Assembly (NCBI RefSeq): GCF_001468225.1
Contig: NZ_LNRU01000005.1
Location: forward strand, 1-64,000
Length of the DNA stretch: 64,000 nucleotides
Reading direction: 5' to 3'
Origin: Sphingopyxis sp. H053
GTDB taxonomy: Bacteria; Pseudomonadota; Alphaproteobacteria; Sphingomonadales; Sphingomonadaceae
The notes beneath the pieces are model-generated. The model searched no databases. It was not told the origin of the DNA and saw only the letters and a list, made by a program, of their open reading frames with translations. A program made the position numbers and the translations under genes. Every line of letters begins with the position of its first letter. Position 1 is the first letter of the stretch. Of the stretch, positions 15,137 to 23,883 are shown piece by piece.

Positions 15137-17528
15137 GCCCACACGCCCCCGTCATCCGCGTGCGTGGTCGAGCCACGGCGAGGCCAACCGAAACAGCGGA
15201 AACTTCACCCGCGGATCCCAACTCATCGGTCACCAGTTCTCGATGTGGTGGCGCGGCGCTCGCGTTCCGCTCTTGGTTTGGATCGGATTGTTGCTCGGTT
15301 TTGCGTGGCTCAAGCTGACCCTGATCCTCGACGATTATGAGTTCCAGATGCTTGGTACGAAGGCGCTTGCGGCGTTCTGGAATTTCGTCGGGTTCGACGA
15401 GATGAAGCGTGCCAACGTGACCCTCCGGGACGGCTCTGTCTATCAAACCTATATGGGGTACGTACCTTTCGTCCCGGATGTGCAGATCGCGTGGGCGAAG
15501 CTGATGAACGCCTTTTGGGGCAGCTTCATTTTTGCTTCAATCGGTGCTGGCGTGTTCGCTTGGTGGTTCATTCCATGGGCGCGAGAACGAGGCGTCTCGA
15601 TCCTTGCTGATCATCACGAACGCGGTGTCGAGATTGTCGAATATGACGTTCTCAAAATGATGCTCGACCGGCACAATATGGACCGCGTTCGGGAACGCGC
15701 TAAAGAAGCTTTCCCTGACATGACTCTTGCGCAGGTTGAAGCCCTTCCGCTCGCTGATCTCAAAGCAGCGGGTGTGATATTGCCATATAAGATCGCGACG
15801 CTCCCGTTCCCTTATGGGTTCGAGCAGAGCCATGTCATGCTCACCGGGACAACCGGCACGGGTAAGACGACACTCATTCGACAGGTCGTCGCGCAGGCGA
15901 TCGAGAGGGGCGACCGATGCGTCCTGTTTGACCTTACCGGTCACTATATGGAAGCCTTCTACGATCCCGAGCGCGACTTCGTTTTGAATCTCAACGATGC
16001 GCGCTGTGAGTCCTGGTCATTGTTCAATGACTGTCACTCACGCAGCGAATTGGTGACTGCAGCGACGGCCCTCATCCCAGCGGATCACGGTTCCGATGGT
16101 GGATTTTGGGAGAAGGCCGCGCGCACCTTGTTTGTCGAGATGTGCGACAATTTGCGGAGGAAGGGTCGCGCCACGAACCAGCATCTTTGCGACGAGCTTT
16201 TGAAAGCCAGCCTGAAGAAAATCTACGAGAGCTTGAAGGGCACTGTGGCTGACCCGCTCATATCGCCGGATGCGGCAAAAATGGCTCAGTCGATCCGCGC
16301 AGTCTTGAACTCCCATGCGGAGTCCATCAGGTTCTTGCCGCACGCAGGCGAGCCTTTCTCGATCAAGGACTGGATCAAGCGGGACAATGGAGAGGCGTCC
16401 ATCCTCTTCATAACCGCGCAATATGCGCACCTCGATATGTCGCGATCGCTCCTCACATTGTGGATGAATATCGCGATCAACACGATCATGACGCTCAAGC
16501 ACACACGGCAGCTTCGTACCTGGTTTATCTTCGACGAGCTCGCCGCGCTTCATCAGCTGCCTGCGCTTGAGAGAGGGTTGCAGACCGCCCGCAGCTTTGG
16601 TGGCGCCTTCCTTCTCGGGCTCCACAATTTTGCAGGCTTGCGAAAAACATATGGCGACGATGGCGCACAGAACATCATCAGCCTGACGAACACCAACGTG
16701 ATTCTTCGCGTAAAGGAGAGAGAGACAGCGGAGGAATGTTCCCGACTGATCGGCTTCCGCAAGGTCCGGACTATGGATGAATCCTACAGCTATGGCGCGC
16801 ATCAAACTCGTGACGCTTCGACCATCTCACCGACCACCAAGGAAGAGGCGCTGGTGATAGCGGACGACATCACCAGTCTCCCAAATCTCAACGCCTATGT
16901 TCGTTTCCCTGAGAAGTTTCCTTCTACACTGGTTTCGTTTCCCTACGTCGGTTTTCCTTCAATTGCCGAGGGCTTCATAGAGGCTGCGCCACCGCCGGAT
17001 GTCGATCCCAGCGATGAGGACGAGGGCGACGGCGACGGCGACGGCGACGGCGAAGAAGGGGGCGGCCAGGACATCGCGGCCGACCGTCCTGAGCCGGGCG
17101 TTGAAGCCGTGACGGAGCGGCAGGAACGTCGCGAGATTACCGACCTGCAAGATGGGCGGGAGGTCCGCGCGCGGGACGTCCTCGACGTCCGTCGGTCGCA
17201 TCTGGACGGGCGGATCGCTGCGCAGGGAGAAACCGAGAAGCCCGCGCCGATCACGTCGCTGGCCAAGCGTTCGATCGACGACGACCCGCCCACGGGTGCC
17301 GCACCGCGCAACGCTTCGACCGGGAGTAGCGGCCAGCAAGATGCGCTCGCCCACAAAGAACAACTGCGCGGACCGAAAGATACTGCGGAAGAAAAGAGCG
17401 GTGAATTGGCCCGCCGCGAATCCCGTATGGATTTCGGTGAGAGCGAGCACCGCCGCGCCGGCGGCGCCGAGCTCGGGGCCGATGGCATGGCGCGCGGCAG
17501 CGATGATCTCGACATGGACATGGATTGA
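15126..17528 (+). CDS. traD: Conjugative coupling protein, TraD/VirD4-type ATPase
   Basis: 800 aa inner-membrane ATPase that links relaxosome to the type IV secretion channel. N-terminal TM segments at about 48-66 (VPLLVWIGLLLGFAWLKL) and 125-145 (GSFIFASIGAGVFAWWF). Walker A TGTTGTGKTTL at ~240-250, Walker B WFIFDELAAL at ~466-475, then 'RSFGGAFLLGLHNFAGLRKTYG' and 'TNTNVILRVKERETAEE' typical of the TrwB/TraD motor. The last ~180 residues are an acidic, disordered tail with a GACGGC microsatellite coding (DG)n at ~17026-17055; in F TraD the C-terminus gives relaxosome specificity. Overlaps the RHH gene by 11 nt. Confidence 0.92.
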   Translation: MGDKPTRPRHPRAWSSHGEANRNSGNFTRGSQLIGHQFSMWWRGARVPLLVWIGLLLGFAWLKLTLILDDYEFQMLGTKALAAFWNFVGFDEMKRANVTLRDGSVYQTYMGYVPFVPDVQIAWAKLMNAFWGSFIFASIGAGVFAWWFIPWARERGVSILADHHERGVEIVEYDVLKMMLDRHNMDRVRERAKEAFPDMTLAQVEALPLADLKAAGVILPYKIATLPFPYGFEQSHVMLTGTTGTGKTTLIRQVVAQAIERGDRCVLFDLTGHYMEAFYDPERDFVLNLNDARCESWSLFNDCHSRSELVTAATALIPADHGSDGGFWEKAARTLFVEMCDNLRRKGRATNQHLCDELLKASLKKIYESLKGTVADPLISPDAAKMAQSIRAVLNSHAESIRFLPHAGEPFSIKDWIKRDNGEASILFITAQYAHLDMSRSLLTLWMNIAINTIMTLKHTRQLRTWFIFDELAALHQLPALERGLQTARSFGGAFLLGLHNFAGLRKTYGDDGAQNIISLTNTNVILRVKERETAEECSRLIGFRKVRTMDESYSYGAHQTRDASTISPTTKEEALVIADDITSLPNLNAYVRFPEKFPSTLVSFPYVGFPSIAEGFIEAAPPPDVDPSDEDEGDGDGDGDGEEGGGQDIAADRPEPGVEAVTERQERREITDLQDGREVRARDVLDVRRSHLDGRIAAQGETEKPAPITSLAKRSIDDDPPTGAAPRNASTGSSGQQDALAHKEQLRGPKDTAEEKSGELARRESRMDFGESEHRRAGGAELGADGMARGSDDLDMDMD

Positions 17529-17534
17529 CCCGCC

Positions 17535-17762
17535 ATGAGCTTCAGGCGCCTTCCGTTCAGTCCACAATGCCCGGCCATGGTTGCCTGGAGGACGAGAAAG
17601 GCAGCTGGTGCCGCGAAGAGCATTTTGGTCCAGCTCAACAAGTTCCGGTACGCCCCGCACAAGGACAGGCGGCGCAAAATCGCACTGCTGCAGCCTTATC
17701 AATGCGACCGGTGCGGGAAGTGGCACATTGGCGATCCCGTCCCCGGGTGGAAGCAATTGTGA
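17535..17762 (+). CDS. Small protein with CxxC/H zinc-like motif
   Basis: 75 aa from MSFRRLPFSPQCPAMVAWRT, 6 nt after traD. The C-terminus has PYQCDRCGKWHIGDPVPGW, a C-x2-C-x3-H arrangement typical of small zinc-binding plasmid proteins; the first half is basic. Probably co-transcribed with traD and traI. Function unknown. Confidence 0.55.
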   Translation: MSFRRLPFSPQCPAMVAWRTRKAAGAAKSILVQLNKFRYAPHKDRRRKIALLQPYQCDRCGKWHIGDPVPGWKQL

Positions 17763-17781
17763 TGGCTAAGGGCGTGGCGCG

Positions 17782-18468
17782 ATGATCAGCTTCTTCCACA
17801 TGGAAGTGCTCGAGCAGATCGAAGCGCGGATCCTTGAACATCATTCGGCTGGGCGAACGATCCACTGGCTCGGCGGGGGCGCCGACGCGCTCGGTCTTTC
17901 CGCCCTCGATCGCGACGCGGTAATTGCGGCGGTGTTCACACCTACAGTTGAAATCAAACGGCAGGGTGGTCGAGCTGGGGGAACGATTGCAGGAATGTCG
18001 TTGCTGTTCTCGCCGCCGTTCGATCTCGCATATGTTCGCGAAAGCAAAAACGCCCGCGTGATACGGGCCGCCCATATTGCCTCCGCGCGAGTTGCACTTC
18101 GGCACCTCGAAAGCTGGACATTGGTTCGCGATGTTGCTGGAGGCTCGCTCCGCCCGAGTGGCCTCATTTACGCCCTCTGCGTCGCCGATGATGCCTTCGT
18201 CCTCGACATGTTGGTGCTTGGTTGGGGTGTCGGACCGGGAATGCGATGGGGCCTCATTGATGGCTGGACGCTGGCAGCGAAACTGGGCTCAGCTGAAGAC
18301 ATATATGCCAGCGAGCTCGAAGATCGGCTCACCAGCCAAGGCCTCAAGCTCACCTGGACGGGCCCGTCCCACGCCGACTTGAAACCGATGTTGTGGCGTG
18401 AGCGTCGCGCACGTTGGGCGCTCGCCCAGTACGGCCGCAAGAATTTCTGGCAGGCTGACGCATCATGA
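17782..18468 (+). CDS. Relaxase-like protein lacking catalytic residues (pseudo-relaxase candidate)
   Basis: 228 aa, directly upstream of and overlapping traI (ATGA). It aligns collinearly with the TrwC-type domain of TraI: WLGGGADALGLSALD (29-43) with AWAGEGAQDLGLSGTVD; IAGMSLLFSPPFDLA (69-83) with RDFTFSMPKSASLLA; NARVIRAAHIASARVALRHL (90-109) with KRILAAHMAAVKQTMTWAEK; SGLIYALCVADDA (126-138) with TGNLVYALFPHDT; MRWGLIDGWTLAAKLGSAE (154-172) and LEDRLTSQGLKLTW with the end of the domain. The N-terminal tyrosines and the His triad are missing (LDMLVLGW replaces the HIHA region). It may bind DNA or TraI without nicking. The homology is my own alignment. Confidence 0.6.
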   Translation: MISFFHMEVLEQIEARILEHHSAGRTIHWLGGGADALGLSALDRDAVIAAVFTPTVEIKRQGGRAGGTIAGMSLLFSPPFDLAYVRESKNARVIRAAHIASARVALRHLESWTLVRDVAGGSLRPSGLIYALCVADDAFVLDMLVLGWGVGPGMRWGLIDGWTLAAKLGSAEDIYASELEDRLTSQGLKLTWTGPSHADLKPMLWRERRARWALAQYGRKNFWQADAS

Positions 18469-21400
18469 CCGTATCGATTGGCAAGGTTCATTCGGCGGGC
18501 GGTGCGGCGGCCTATTTCGCGGCCGACAATTATTACACGGCCGAGCAATCCGAGGCCGCCTCGGCATGGGCGGGAGAAGGCGCCCAGGATCTCGGGCTTT
18601 CCGGGACGGTGGACACGGCAACCTTCGAGCGGATTTTGAACGGAGAATTGCCTGACGGCAAACAAGTCGGCGACGCCGAGACCCGCGATAGCGGCCGTGA
18701 TTTCACATTCTCAATGCCGAAGTCGGCTTCGCTCCTCGCTCTCGTTTCCGGCGACAAACGGATCCTCGCCGCGCATATGGCTGCCGTCAAACAGACGATG
18801 ACCTGGGCAGAGAAGAATTTGGCTGAAGCCCGAGTTCATGTCGACGGCAAGGACGTCGCGGTCCGAACCGGAAATCTCGTCTATGCGCTGTTCCCGCACG
18901 ATACGAGCCGCGCCACGGATCCGCAGAGCCACATCCACGCCGTGATCGCCAATTTGACCAGATTGCCCGAGCGGTTTCGTAATCCCGATCAGGTCGATCA
19001 GAAGACAGGCGAGATCACGAGCGACGACGGGTGGCGCGCATGGCACAACGGCGCGATGTATAGGGCCAGCGCCGTGCTGAGCTCCATGGCGAACGCCATA
19101 TTGCGCGAAAAGCTCGAGGGCCTGGGCTACAAGACAGAAGTGACCAGCAAGCACGGCGCTTTCGAGGTTCTCGGTCCCAATGGTGAGCGCATAAATAAAG
19201 AGGCGCTCGACGGCTTCTCGAAACGCGGGAACGACATCAAGGCTAAGGCTGAAGAACTCGGTGTGCATAGTCCCGAGGGGCGAAGAGCCATCACGCAGCG
19301 CACTCGCGATCCGAAGATGGACGCCGGCGATCGCAGCGAGCTCGCCGAGCGGTGGCGTGCTGAAGCGCGCGACTACCAATATAACGGCGACAAGATCTAC
19401 GCGATGGCGCTCTCCCGATCGCAGGAGCGCAGCTCGCCGATCGAGCGCGGCATATTGGCCGTAAGTTCAGCGATCCGTGACAGCCGCGACAGGCTGATCG
19501 ACTATTTGCGCCGCCCTGACGATCCGCTCGTCGATTCCGGTCTCGCCAAGCTCACGAGGACGCCGGCTACCGCGCGCACCCAATATGCCACTGCCAGCGC
19601 CATTCGTATTCTGAGTGAGCGCGAAGCCGTGTTCAAAACGGCCGACGTAATCAAGACTGCGGTCGACCTGGGCGAGAAAGGTGTCACGCCCGATCGAATC
19701 GAGCGGCGGATCGCGGAGCTGGTCGAAAAGGGTGAGATCGTTCCAGAGACATCCCAACGTCTTGATAAAGCTGTCGACATGATAACCACGCGCGAGGCCA
19801 TCGAGCAGGAACGCCGGATCCTGAAGGCGATGGATACCGGCGCCGGCGAAGCGCGGCCCCTTATGACCGCCGACGTCGCGGCCACGCGCCTGGCCGAACT
19901 GGCAGCACCGCGAGAACTCAACCATCAGCAGCTCGCCGCCGCGATCCAGATCGTGTCATCGCCCGATCGTATCGTCCTTGTCCAAGGTCGCGCGGGCGCC
20001 GGTAAATCGACGATGCTCCAGCCAATCGCCAAAGCAGAAGCGATCGACGCCACGGCAAGGATGCTCAGCGCTGAAGGCAAAGACGCGCTGTTGCTGACGG
20101 CCGACGTCAAAGGTGACGCAAAGGCCCTCGCATTCCAGAACAAGATGGTCGCTGATCTCAAGACCGATACCGGTCTCGAGGCGATGACCACGCACGCCTT
20201 TATATTTCGGAACGAGAAGTTCCTGAACGGGGAGGGCTCGGCGGAAGCGTTCGCAGCCCGGAAGGCCGAACTCGCGGGCGTCTATCTCATCCTCGACGAA
20301 GGTTCGATGATCTCGAACGAGCAAATGGACAAGCTGACCGCTATCGCGAACCTCATGGAAGTCGGCCGTCTCGCCATCATCGGTGACCGGAAGCAGCTCA
20401 ATCCTATCGACGCGGGGAAGAGCTTCTCGCTCATGCAAGCCCGCGCGATCCAGGACCAACTTCCCGTCAGCGAAGTCAACATCAACATGCGGCAGAAAAC
20501 CGAGGAGATGAGGCTTGTCGCTGATCTCGCTGACGCCGGCAATGTTCGCGGTGCAATCGCCATCCTTGGCGATCGCGTCATTGAATCCGACAATCGTATA
20601 GGCGACGCCGCGAATGCGTGGCTGGCGCTCTCTGCCGACCAGCGCGAAAAGACGACGCTGCTCCCATCGAGCCGCGACGGCCGAGCGGAGGCAAACCAGA
20701 TCATTCAGGACGGATTGAAGGCGGAAGGGACGCTGCAGGGCGAGGGAAGGGCATTCAATGTCCGGGAAACGGTCCAGCTCACCCGTGAGGAATATCGATA
20801 CGCCCGTAATTGGCGTCAGGCTGAATTCCTCGAGGTCGGAAGTCGCGACAATGGCCTTGGACTTACGAAAGGCGATTATCGAATTGCTCGTATCTTCGAC
20901 AACGGCAAAGTCGATCTTGTCGACATGCGCGGGAAGAAGCATCGCGTCGAGCCCATCAAGATTGACCCCACGGGCAAGCTTAATCGGCTGAAGCTCAGCA
21001 ATGAGAAGCGGATCGAGGTGCATGAAGGTGAACGGATCCGCTGGACCGATAGTGATAAACGCGATGGCCGCGGGATGATCAATGCTACGATCGCGAGCGT
21101 TGAAAAGGTGACGGCAGAAGGCATCACGGTGAAACTGGCGAGTGGCGAGCTCCGCGAGCTGCAGAATGGCGACAAGATGCTGAAGCGTATGGATCTCGCC
21201 TACGCGATCAACACCCATATGGCCCAGGGTATCACGAACGAAACCGTTTTCTCCGTCATGGGCGCCCGTGAATCGAACCTTTCCAACGCGCGAGCGTTCC
21301 TGGTCAACCATACGCGTCAGCAGAATGATGTTCGTTTGTTTACCGACGACAAAACAAAGCTGGTCGCGCAGCTTGAGAACAACCGGGGCGAGAAGAGTTC

Positions 21401-21713
21401 CGCGCTTGAGGCCATTGGCGAGCTCGCCGTCGAGAAAATCCTTTCCAAAAAAGGGAAAGACTTTTCTCCGGAACCGCCCGTTGACCTCGACAAGCCGTCC
21501 GGCACCGGCGACCTCGATCGAAAGCTCGACCTTAGCGGGCTGGCGGATCTCGATATCCGCGGCTCCGAGCCGAAAACCGAAAGCAAGGCAACGGACCTTT
21601 CCAGTCCCGAGCCCTCGCCAGATAAGGACACCGGAAAATCTCCGGCGTCGCCGGCGCCGGCAGCACCTCGCGAGGAACCCCAGCTCGATCGCTCAAAGGG
21701 CCTCGAGCTATGA
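18465..21713 (+). CDS. traI: MOBF relaxase-helicase
   Basis: 1082 aa. Nicks oriT, stays covalently bound to the 5' end and unwinds DNA during transfer. N-terminal TrwC relaxase (1-~300): catalytic Tyr candidates Y17, Y23, Y24 (YFAADNYYT); metal-binding H145, H156, H158 (FPHDTSRA, SHIHAVIAN), matching TrwC H150/H161/H163. RecD-like helicase: Walker A GRAGAGKST at ~508, Walker B YLILDEGSM at ~606, late motif INTHMAQGITNETVFSVM at ~911. Shorter than F TraI (1756 aa), close to TrwC (966). The disordered tail is Ser/Pro-rich. Start overlaps the pseudo-relaxase stop; stop overlaps the next gene. Confidence 0.93.
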   Translation: MTVSIGKVHSAGGAAAYFAADNYYTAEQSEAASAWAGEGAQDLGLSGTVDTATFERILNGELPDGKQVGDAETRDSGRDFTFSMPKSASLLALVSGDKRILAAHMAAVKQTMTWAEKNLAEARVHVDGKDVAVRTGNLVYALFPHDTSRATDPQSHIHAVIANLTRLPERFRNPDQVDQKTGEITSDDGWRAWHNGAMYRASAVLSSMANAILREKLEGLGYKTEVTSKHGAFEVLGPNGERINKEALDGFSKRGNDIKAKAEELGVHSPEGRRAITQRTRDPKMDAGDRSELAERWRAEARDYQYNGDKIYAMALSRSQERSSPIERGILAVSSAIRDSRDRLIDYLRRPDDPLVDSGLAKLTRTPATARTQYATASAIRILSEREAVFKTADVIKTAVDLGEKGVTPDRIERRIAELVEKGEIVPETSQRLDKAVDMITTREAIEQERRILKAMDTGAGEARPLMTADVAATRLAELAAPRELNHQQLAAAIQIVSSPDRIVLVQGRAGAGKSTMLQPIAKAEAIDATARMLSAEGKDALLLTADVKGDAKALAFQNKMVADLKTDTGLEAMTTHAFIFRNEKFLNGEGSAEAFAARKAELAGVYLILDEGSMISNEQMDKLTAIANLMEVGRLAIIGDRKQLNPIDAGKSFSLMQARAIQDQLPVSEVNINMRQKTEEMRLVADLADAGNVRGAIAILGDRVIESDNRIGDAANAWLALSADQREKTTLLPSSRDGRAEANQIIQDGLKAEGTLQGEGRAFNVRETVQLTREEYRYARNWRQAEFLEVGSRDNGLGLTKGDYRIARIFDNGKVDLVDMRGKKHRVEPIKIDPTGKLNRLKLSNEKRIEVHEGERIRWTDSDKRDGRGMINATIASVEKVTAEGITVKLASGELRELQNGDKMLKRMDLAYAINTHMAQGITNETVFSVMGARESNLSNARAFLVNHTRQQNDVRLFTDDKTKLVAQLENNRGEKSSALEAIGELAVEKILSKKGKDFSPEPPVDLDKPSGTGDLDRKLDLSGLADLDIRGSEPKTESKATDLSSPEPSPDKDTGKSPASPAPAAPREEPQLDRSKGLEL

Positions 21714-22102
21714 TAAGCGCGCATCAAATAGGACGAGGCCGAACCATGCGAGCAATCATATCGAGAGCATTGGCCGCGCCGATCGCGCTCAACCGCAAAA
21801 TCGCGGCAATGTCATTATCGACTGCACGATTCATAACCCGCACGGGATCCAGCCGTGTTGAATCGGTCTTTTGGGTTGTAGGCGCTTCAACGGCGGCGTT
21901 TGGCGCTGCGATCATCGTCGCATCCAAACTAGGCGATGTCGCCGGCATCCTCACCCTACAACGCTGGCAATCGACGGCCGAGATGCTCGATCTCGGCGGG
22001 GCTCTGCTCGCCCTTTATCTGGTCGGTCACATTTTCCTTGGCCTTGCGAAAGCGGTCCGGGAAGAAGTTCGTTGGATTCGGCGGGGAGGGGATCGCTCGT
22101 GA
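21710..22102 (+). CDS. Small inner-membrane protein downstream of traI
   Basis: 130 aa; start overlaps the traI stop (ATGA), with an alternative MRAIISRA at 21746. Two hydrophobic segments, about 52-70 (VESVFWVVGASTAAFGAAI) and 93-112 (LDLGGALLALYLVGHIFLGL), with basic flanks. No recognised family. In the traD-traI operon it may be an entry-exclusion or channel accessory protein, but nothing in the sequence proves this. Confidence 0.55.
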   Translation: MISAHQIGRGRTMRAIISRALAAPIALNRKIAAMSLSTARFITRTGSSRVESVFWVVGASTAAFGAAIIVASKLGDVAGILTLQRWQSTAEMLDLGGALLALYLVGHIFLGLAKAVREEVRWIRRGGDRS

Positions 22103-22560
22103 ATGCCCTGATGTTTGGACATGCCGGCGCGATGCTGCTGATCCTGGCTGGCGGCGAGCTGCTGACTTCGCCGGCGGCAGCCCCTGCGCAGTCGCTTGCC
22201 GCCGGCGCCTGTCGCGCGATCGACGGTGACACACTCCGCTGCGGTGAGGAACGTGTCCGACTGCTCGGCATCGATGCGGCTGAAAAGAAGGGCCATTGTC
22301 GGCAAGGACGAGTTTGCGCGCCCGGAAATCCAGAGGCACACCGCGCCGCCCTTCAAAGGCTGGTGAGCGCCCGGATCACCATCATGCCGGTCAAGCGGGA
22401 CAGATATGGTCGGATGGTCGCGATCGTCCAATCCGCCGGCGGCATCAATCTCAGCTGCGCGATGCTCGCAGAAGGCGCGAGCTATGTCGCCCGTTGGGAC
22501 GATCGGAAAATGATTTGGCGCAGTTGCGCGAGCACGGTGCGCCGGGCGAACCACCTTTGA
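22099..22560 (+). CDS. Secreted thermonuclease-like (SNase) protein
   Basis: 153 aa from GTG 22099, overlapping the previous stop (GTGA). An N-terminal hydrophobic segment (GHAGAMLLILAGGELL) ends near AAPAQS, a plausible signal peptidase site. The rest is a staphylococcal-nuclease OB fold: CRAIDGDTLRCGEERVRLLG, 'IDAAEKKG', 'AALQRLVSARITIMPVKRDRYGRMVAIV', 'LSCAMLAEGASYVARW'. The D-G-D-T, first Arg, Asp and later 'RDRYGR' positions match catalytic SNase residues. Several conjugative plasmids carry such periplasmic nucleases; the role in transfer is unclear. Confidence 0.85.
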   Translation: MNALMFGHAGAMLLILAGGELLTSPAAAPAQSLAAGACRAIDGDTLRCGEERVRLLGIDAAEKKGHCRQGRVCAPGNPEAHRAALQRLVSARITIMPVKRDRYGRMVAIVQSAGGINLSCAMLAEGASYVARWDDRKMIWRSCASTVRRANHL

Positions 22561-22629
22561 TAACGGATAGATCGAGGAGAGTGACATGAGGACGACGACA
22601 AAAGCGATAAGCTCGCGCTGATAGCGGCT

Positions 22630-22878
22630 ATGGCAACTGTGGGAGTCGCCTGGATCGTTATGCACTACTCACCCTATCAAACCTGTGTGCGAGCGAAGGC
22701 AGCGCGCATTGAAGCGGACGTTGCCGAAGTGCGGGAACGATACAAGGCAGCCGGACCAGTCTCAAATCAGGTCGTGCCCGGATTCGAAGACGTGCCATCA
22801 GTTACACCGTCCGCGGAAGAGACGGCAGTCGAAGCGAAGCGAACTGCGGAGATTATGTGTGCTGGCGGGGAGCCGTGA
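22630..22878 (+). CDS. Small membrane-anchored protein with a suspected frameshift at its start
   Basis: 82 aa from ATG 22630 (MATVGVAWIVMHYSPYQTCV). No ribosome site precedes this ATG. A good one (GAGGAGAG) precedes ATG 22586, which reads MRTTTKAISSR and stops. Reading one base later at the GCGATAAG near 22604 gives a smooth start: MRTTTKA..DKLALIAAMAT then VGVAWIVMH, a normal signal anchor. So a 1-nt deletion or base-call error is likely. The C-terminal part is helical and acidic with two Cys (QTCVRAK, EIMCAGGEP). No family. Confidence 0.5.
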   Translation: MATVGVAWIVMHYSPYQTCVRAKAARIEADVAEVRERYKAAGPVSNQVVPGFEDVPSVTPSAEETAVEAKRTAEIMCAGGEP

Positions 22879-22889
22879 GGGGAAATAGA

Positions 22890-23465
22890 ATGAAGGTCGC
22901 ATTGGCCATCGTCGCTGCAATGGTTTCGCAGCCACTGTTTGCACAAACCGCTGAACCAAAGTGGCAGGCAAACGAAGTCGATGAAGAACGATACGGAATG
23001 CGCTTCCGCACCGGAACAACACCGAGCGGAAGTCCCTATCGCTACGCCAGCGATGGCAGCGGATATGTGCTGAAGCCCGGTGCGGAATTGACCGGGGAGG
23101 GCTGGTCGGTGAAATGCGAGATCGATCCGATCACCGATGCCAACAAATGTAGCCTGACCGCTCGCAACCTGTTTCTGTATATGGGCAGCGCAACGACGGT
23201 GCAAAGCGTCTGCATTATGGGCCACGACTTTCCGGGGCGACGCGGGGCCATTCGAGTTGACAAAAATGCGCCATTTGCAACGTCGGAAGGCGGCTGCGTT
23301 TCATCCCCCATATTGTTGAAGCAAATGATGACTGGGAACAAGGCTGCGGTGCGTTCGGTGAAATGGCCGAACGATTATGATGTTGATGCCACCGTTGAGA
23401 TTGGACCGCTTCAAGAGGCACTATCGTTAGTGCTCTATCTCAAGCGGAACCTTGGTAACTTCTGA
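22890..23465 (+). CDS. Hypothetical secreted protein, 191 aa
   Basis: From MKVALAIVAAMVSQPLFAQT; clear signal peptide cleaved after LFA. GAGGGGA is about 7 nt upstream. The mature part has four or more Cys (KCEIDP, NKCSLTARN, VQSVCIMGHDFPGRRG, GGCVSSP), probably disulfides, and beta-rich segments such as YGMRFRTGTTPSGSPYRYAS. Not recognised. The last of a plus-strand group running from the RHH gene; presumably periplasmic. Confidence 0.6.
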   Translation: MKVALAIVAAMVSQPLFAQTAEPKWQANEVDEERYGMRFRTGTTPSGSPYRYASDGSGYVLKPGAELTGEGWSVKCEIDPITDANKCSLTARNLFLYMGSATTVQSVCIMGHDFPGRRGAIRVDKNAPFATSEGGCVSSPILLKQMMTGNKAAVRSVKWPNDYDVDATVEIGPLQEALSLVLYLKRNLGNF

Positions 23466-23560
23466 TCAGTCGTCTTCCTGACTGGGCGGGCTGACCGATA
23501 CGGTGCCAGACTTCGCTTTGAAGTTTCGGATAGGCCTGCGGATCAGAATCATCCTTCTGC

Positions 23561-23608
23561 GCGAACATACAGGAACTTGCCGTTTCGGGGTGTTTCCTGT
23601 ATGTTCGC
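23561..23608. repeat. 15-bp inverted repeat before a small membrane gene
   Basis: GCGAACATACAGGAA (23561-23575) and TTCCTGTATGTTCGC (23594-23608) pair perfectly around an 18-nt loop, 17 nt before ATG 23626. It may be an operator, an mRNA hairpin occluding the start, or an attenuator-type structure. Confidence 0.75.
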
Positions 23609-23625
23609 TTGTGAAGGATTTTGTC

Positions 23626-23847
23626 ATGGACGATCAGTTTAAGCCTTTTGGATCCGACTGGAGCCGCCGGTACTACGATTCATCGCACCCGCTTTACATC
23701 GCGTCGGCTGCGGAAGACGGGCTTGCGCGCATGTCGAATGGCGGTCGCAAGACTGAGCTTGGGCCTTGGGGGCGGCGCGCGCTCTATGCAGCTTTCGCGC
23801 TCATTGCGTCATACTTCGCCCTCATCTTGGCGGTGGGCAGCCACTGA
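23626..23847 (+). CDS. Small membrane protein, 73 aa
   Basis: From MDDQFKPFGSDWSRRYYDSS; GAAGGA is about 9 nt upstream, and the longer in-frame start would cross the inverted repeat at 23561-23608. One C-terminal TM segment (ALYAAFALIASYFALILAVG) preceded by Arg, giving N-in topology. No family known. Converges with traG; a shared hairpin lies between them. Confidence 0.55.
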   Translation: MDDQFKPFGSDWSRRYYDSSHPLYIASAAEDGLARMSNGGRKTELGPWGRRALYAAFALIASYFALILAVGSH

Positions 23848-23849
23848 CG

Positions 23850-23877
23850 GTTGCCGGTGGATTCACCCACCGGCAAC
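23850..23877. terminator. Bidirectional terminator-like hairpin between convergent genes
   Basis: GTTGCCGGTGG (23850-23860) pairs perfectly with CCACCGGCAAC (23867-23877) around a 6-nt loop. It starts 2 nt after one stop and ends 6 nt before the traG stop on the other strand, as expected for a terminator serving both. Confidence 0.75.
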
Positions 23878-23883
23878 TCAGCA

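Noticed and set aside
23566..23576. GAAC-N6-GAAC as an alphaproteobacterial LexA (SOS) box.
   Set aside because: The known box needs GAAC/GTTC with a 7-nt spacer; here the spacer is 6, and the sequence is better explained as one arm of the inverted repeat.
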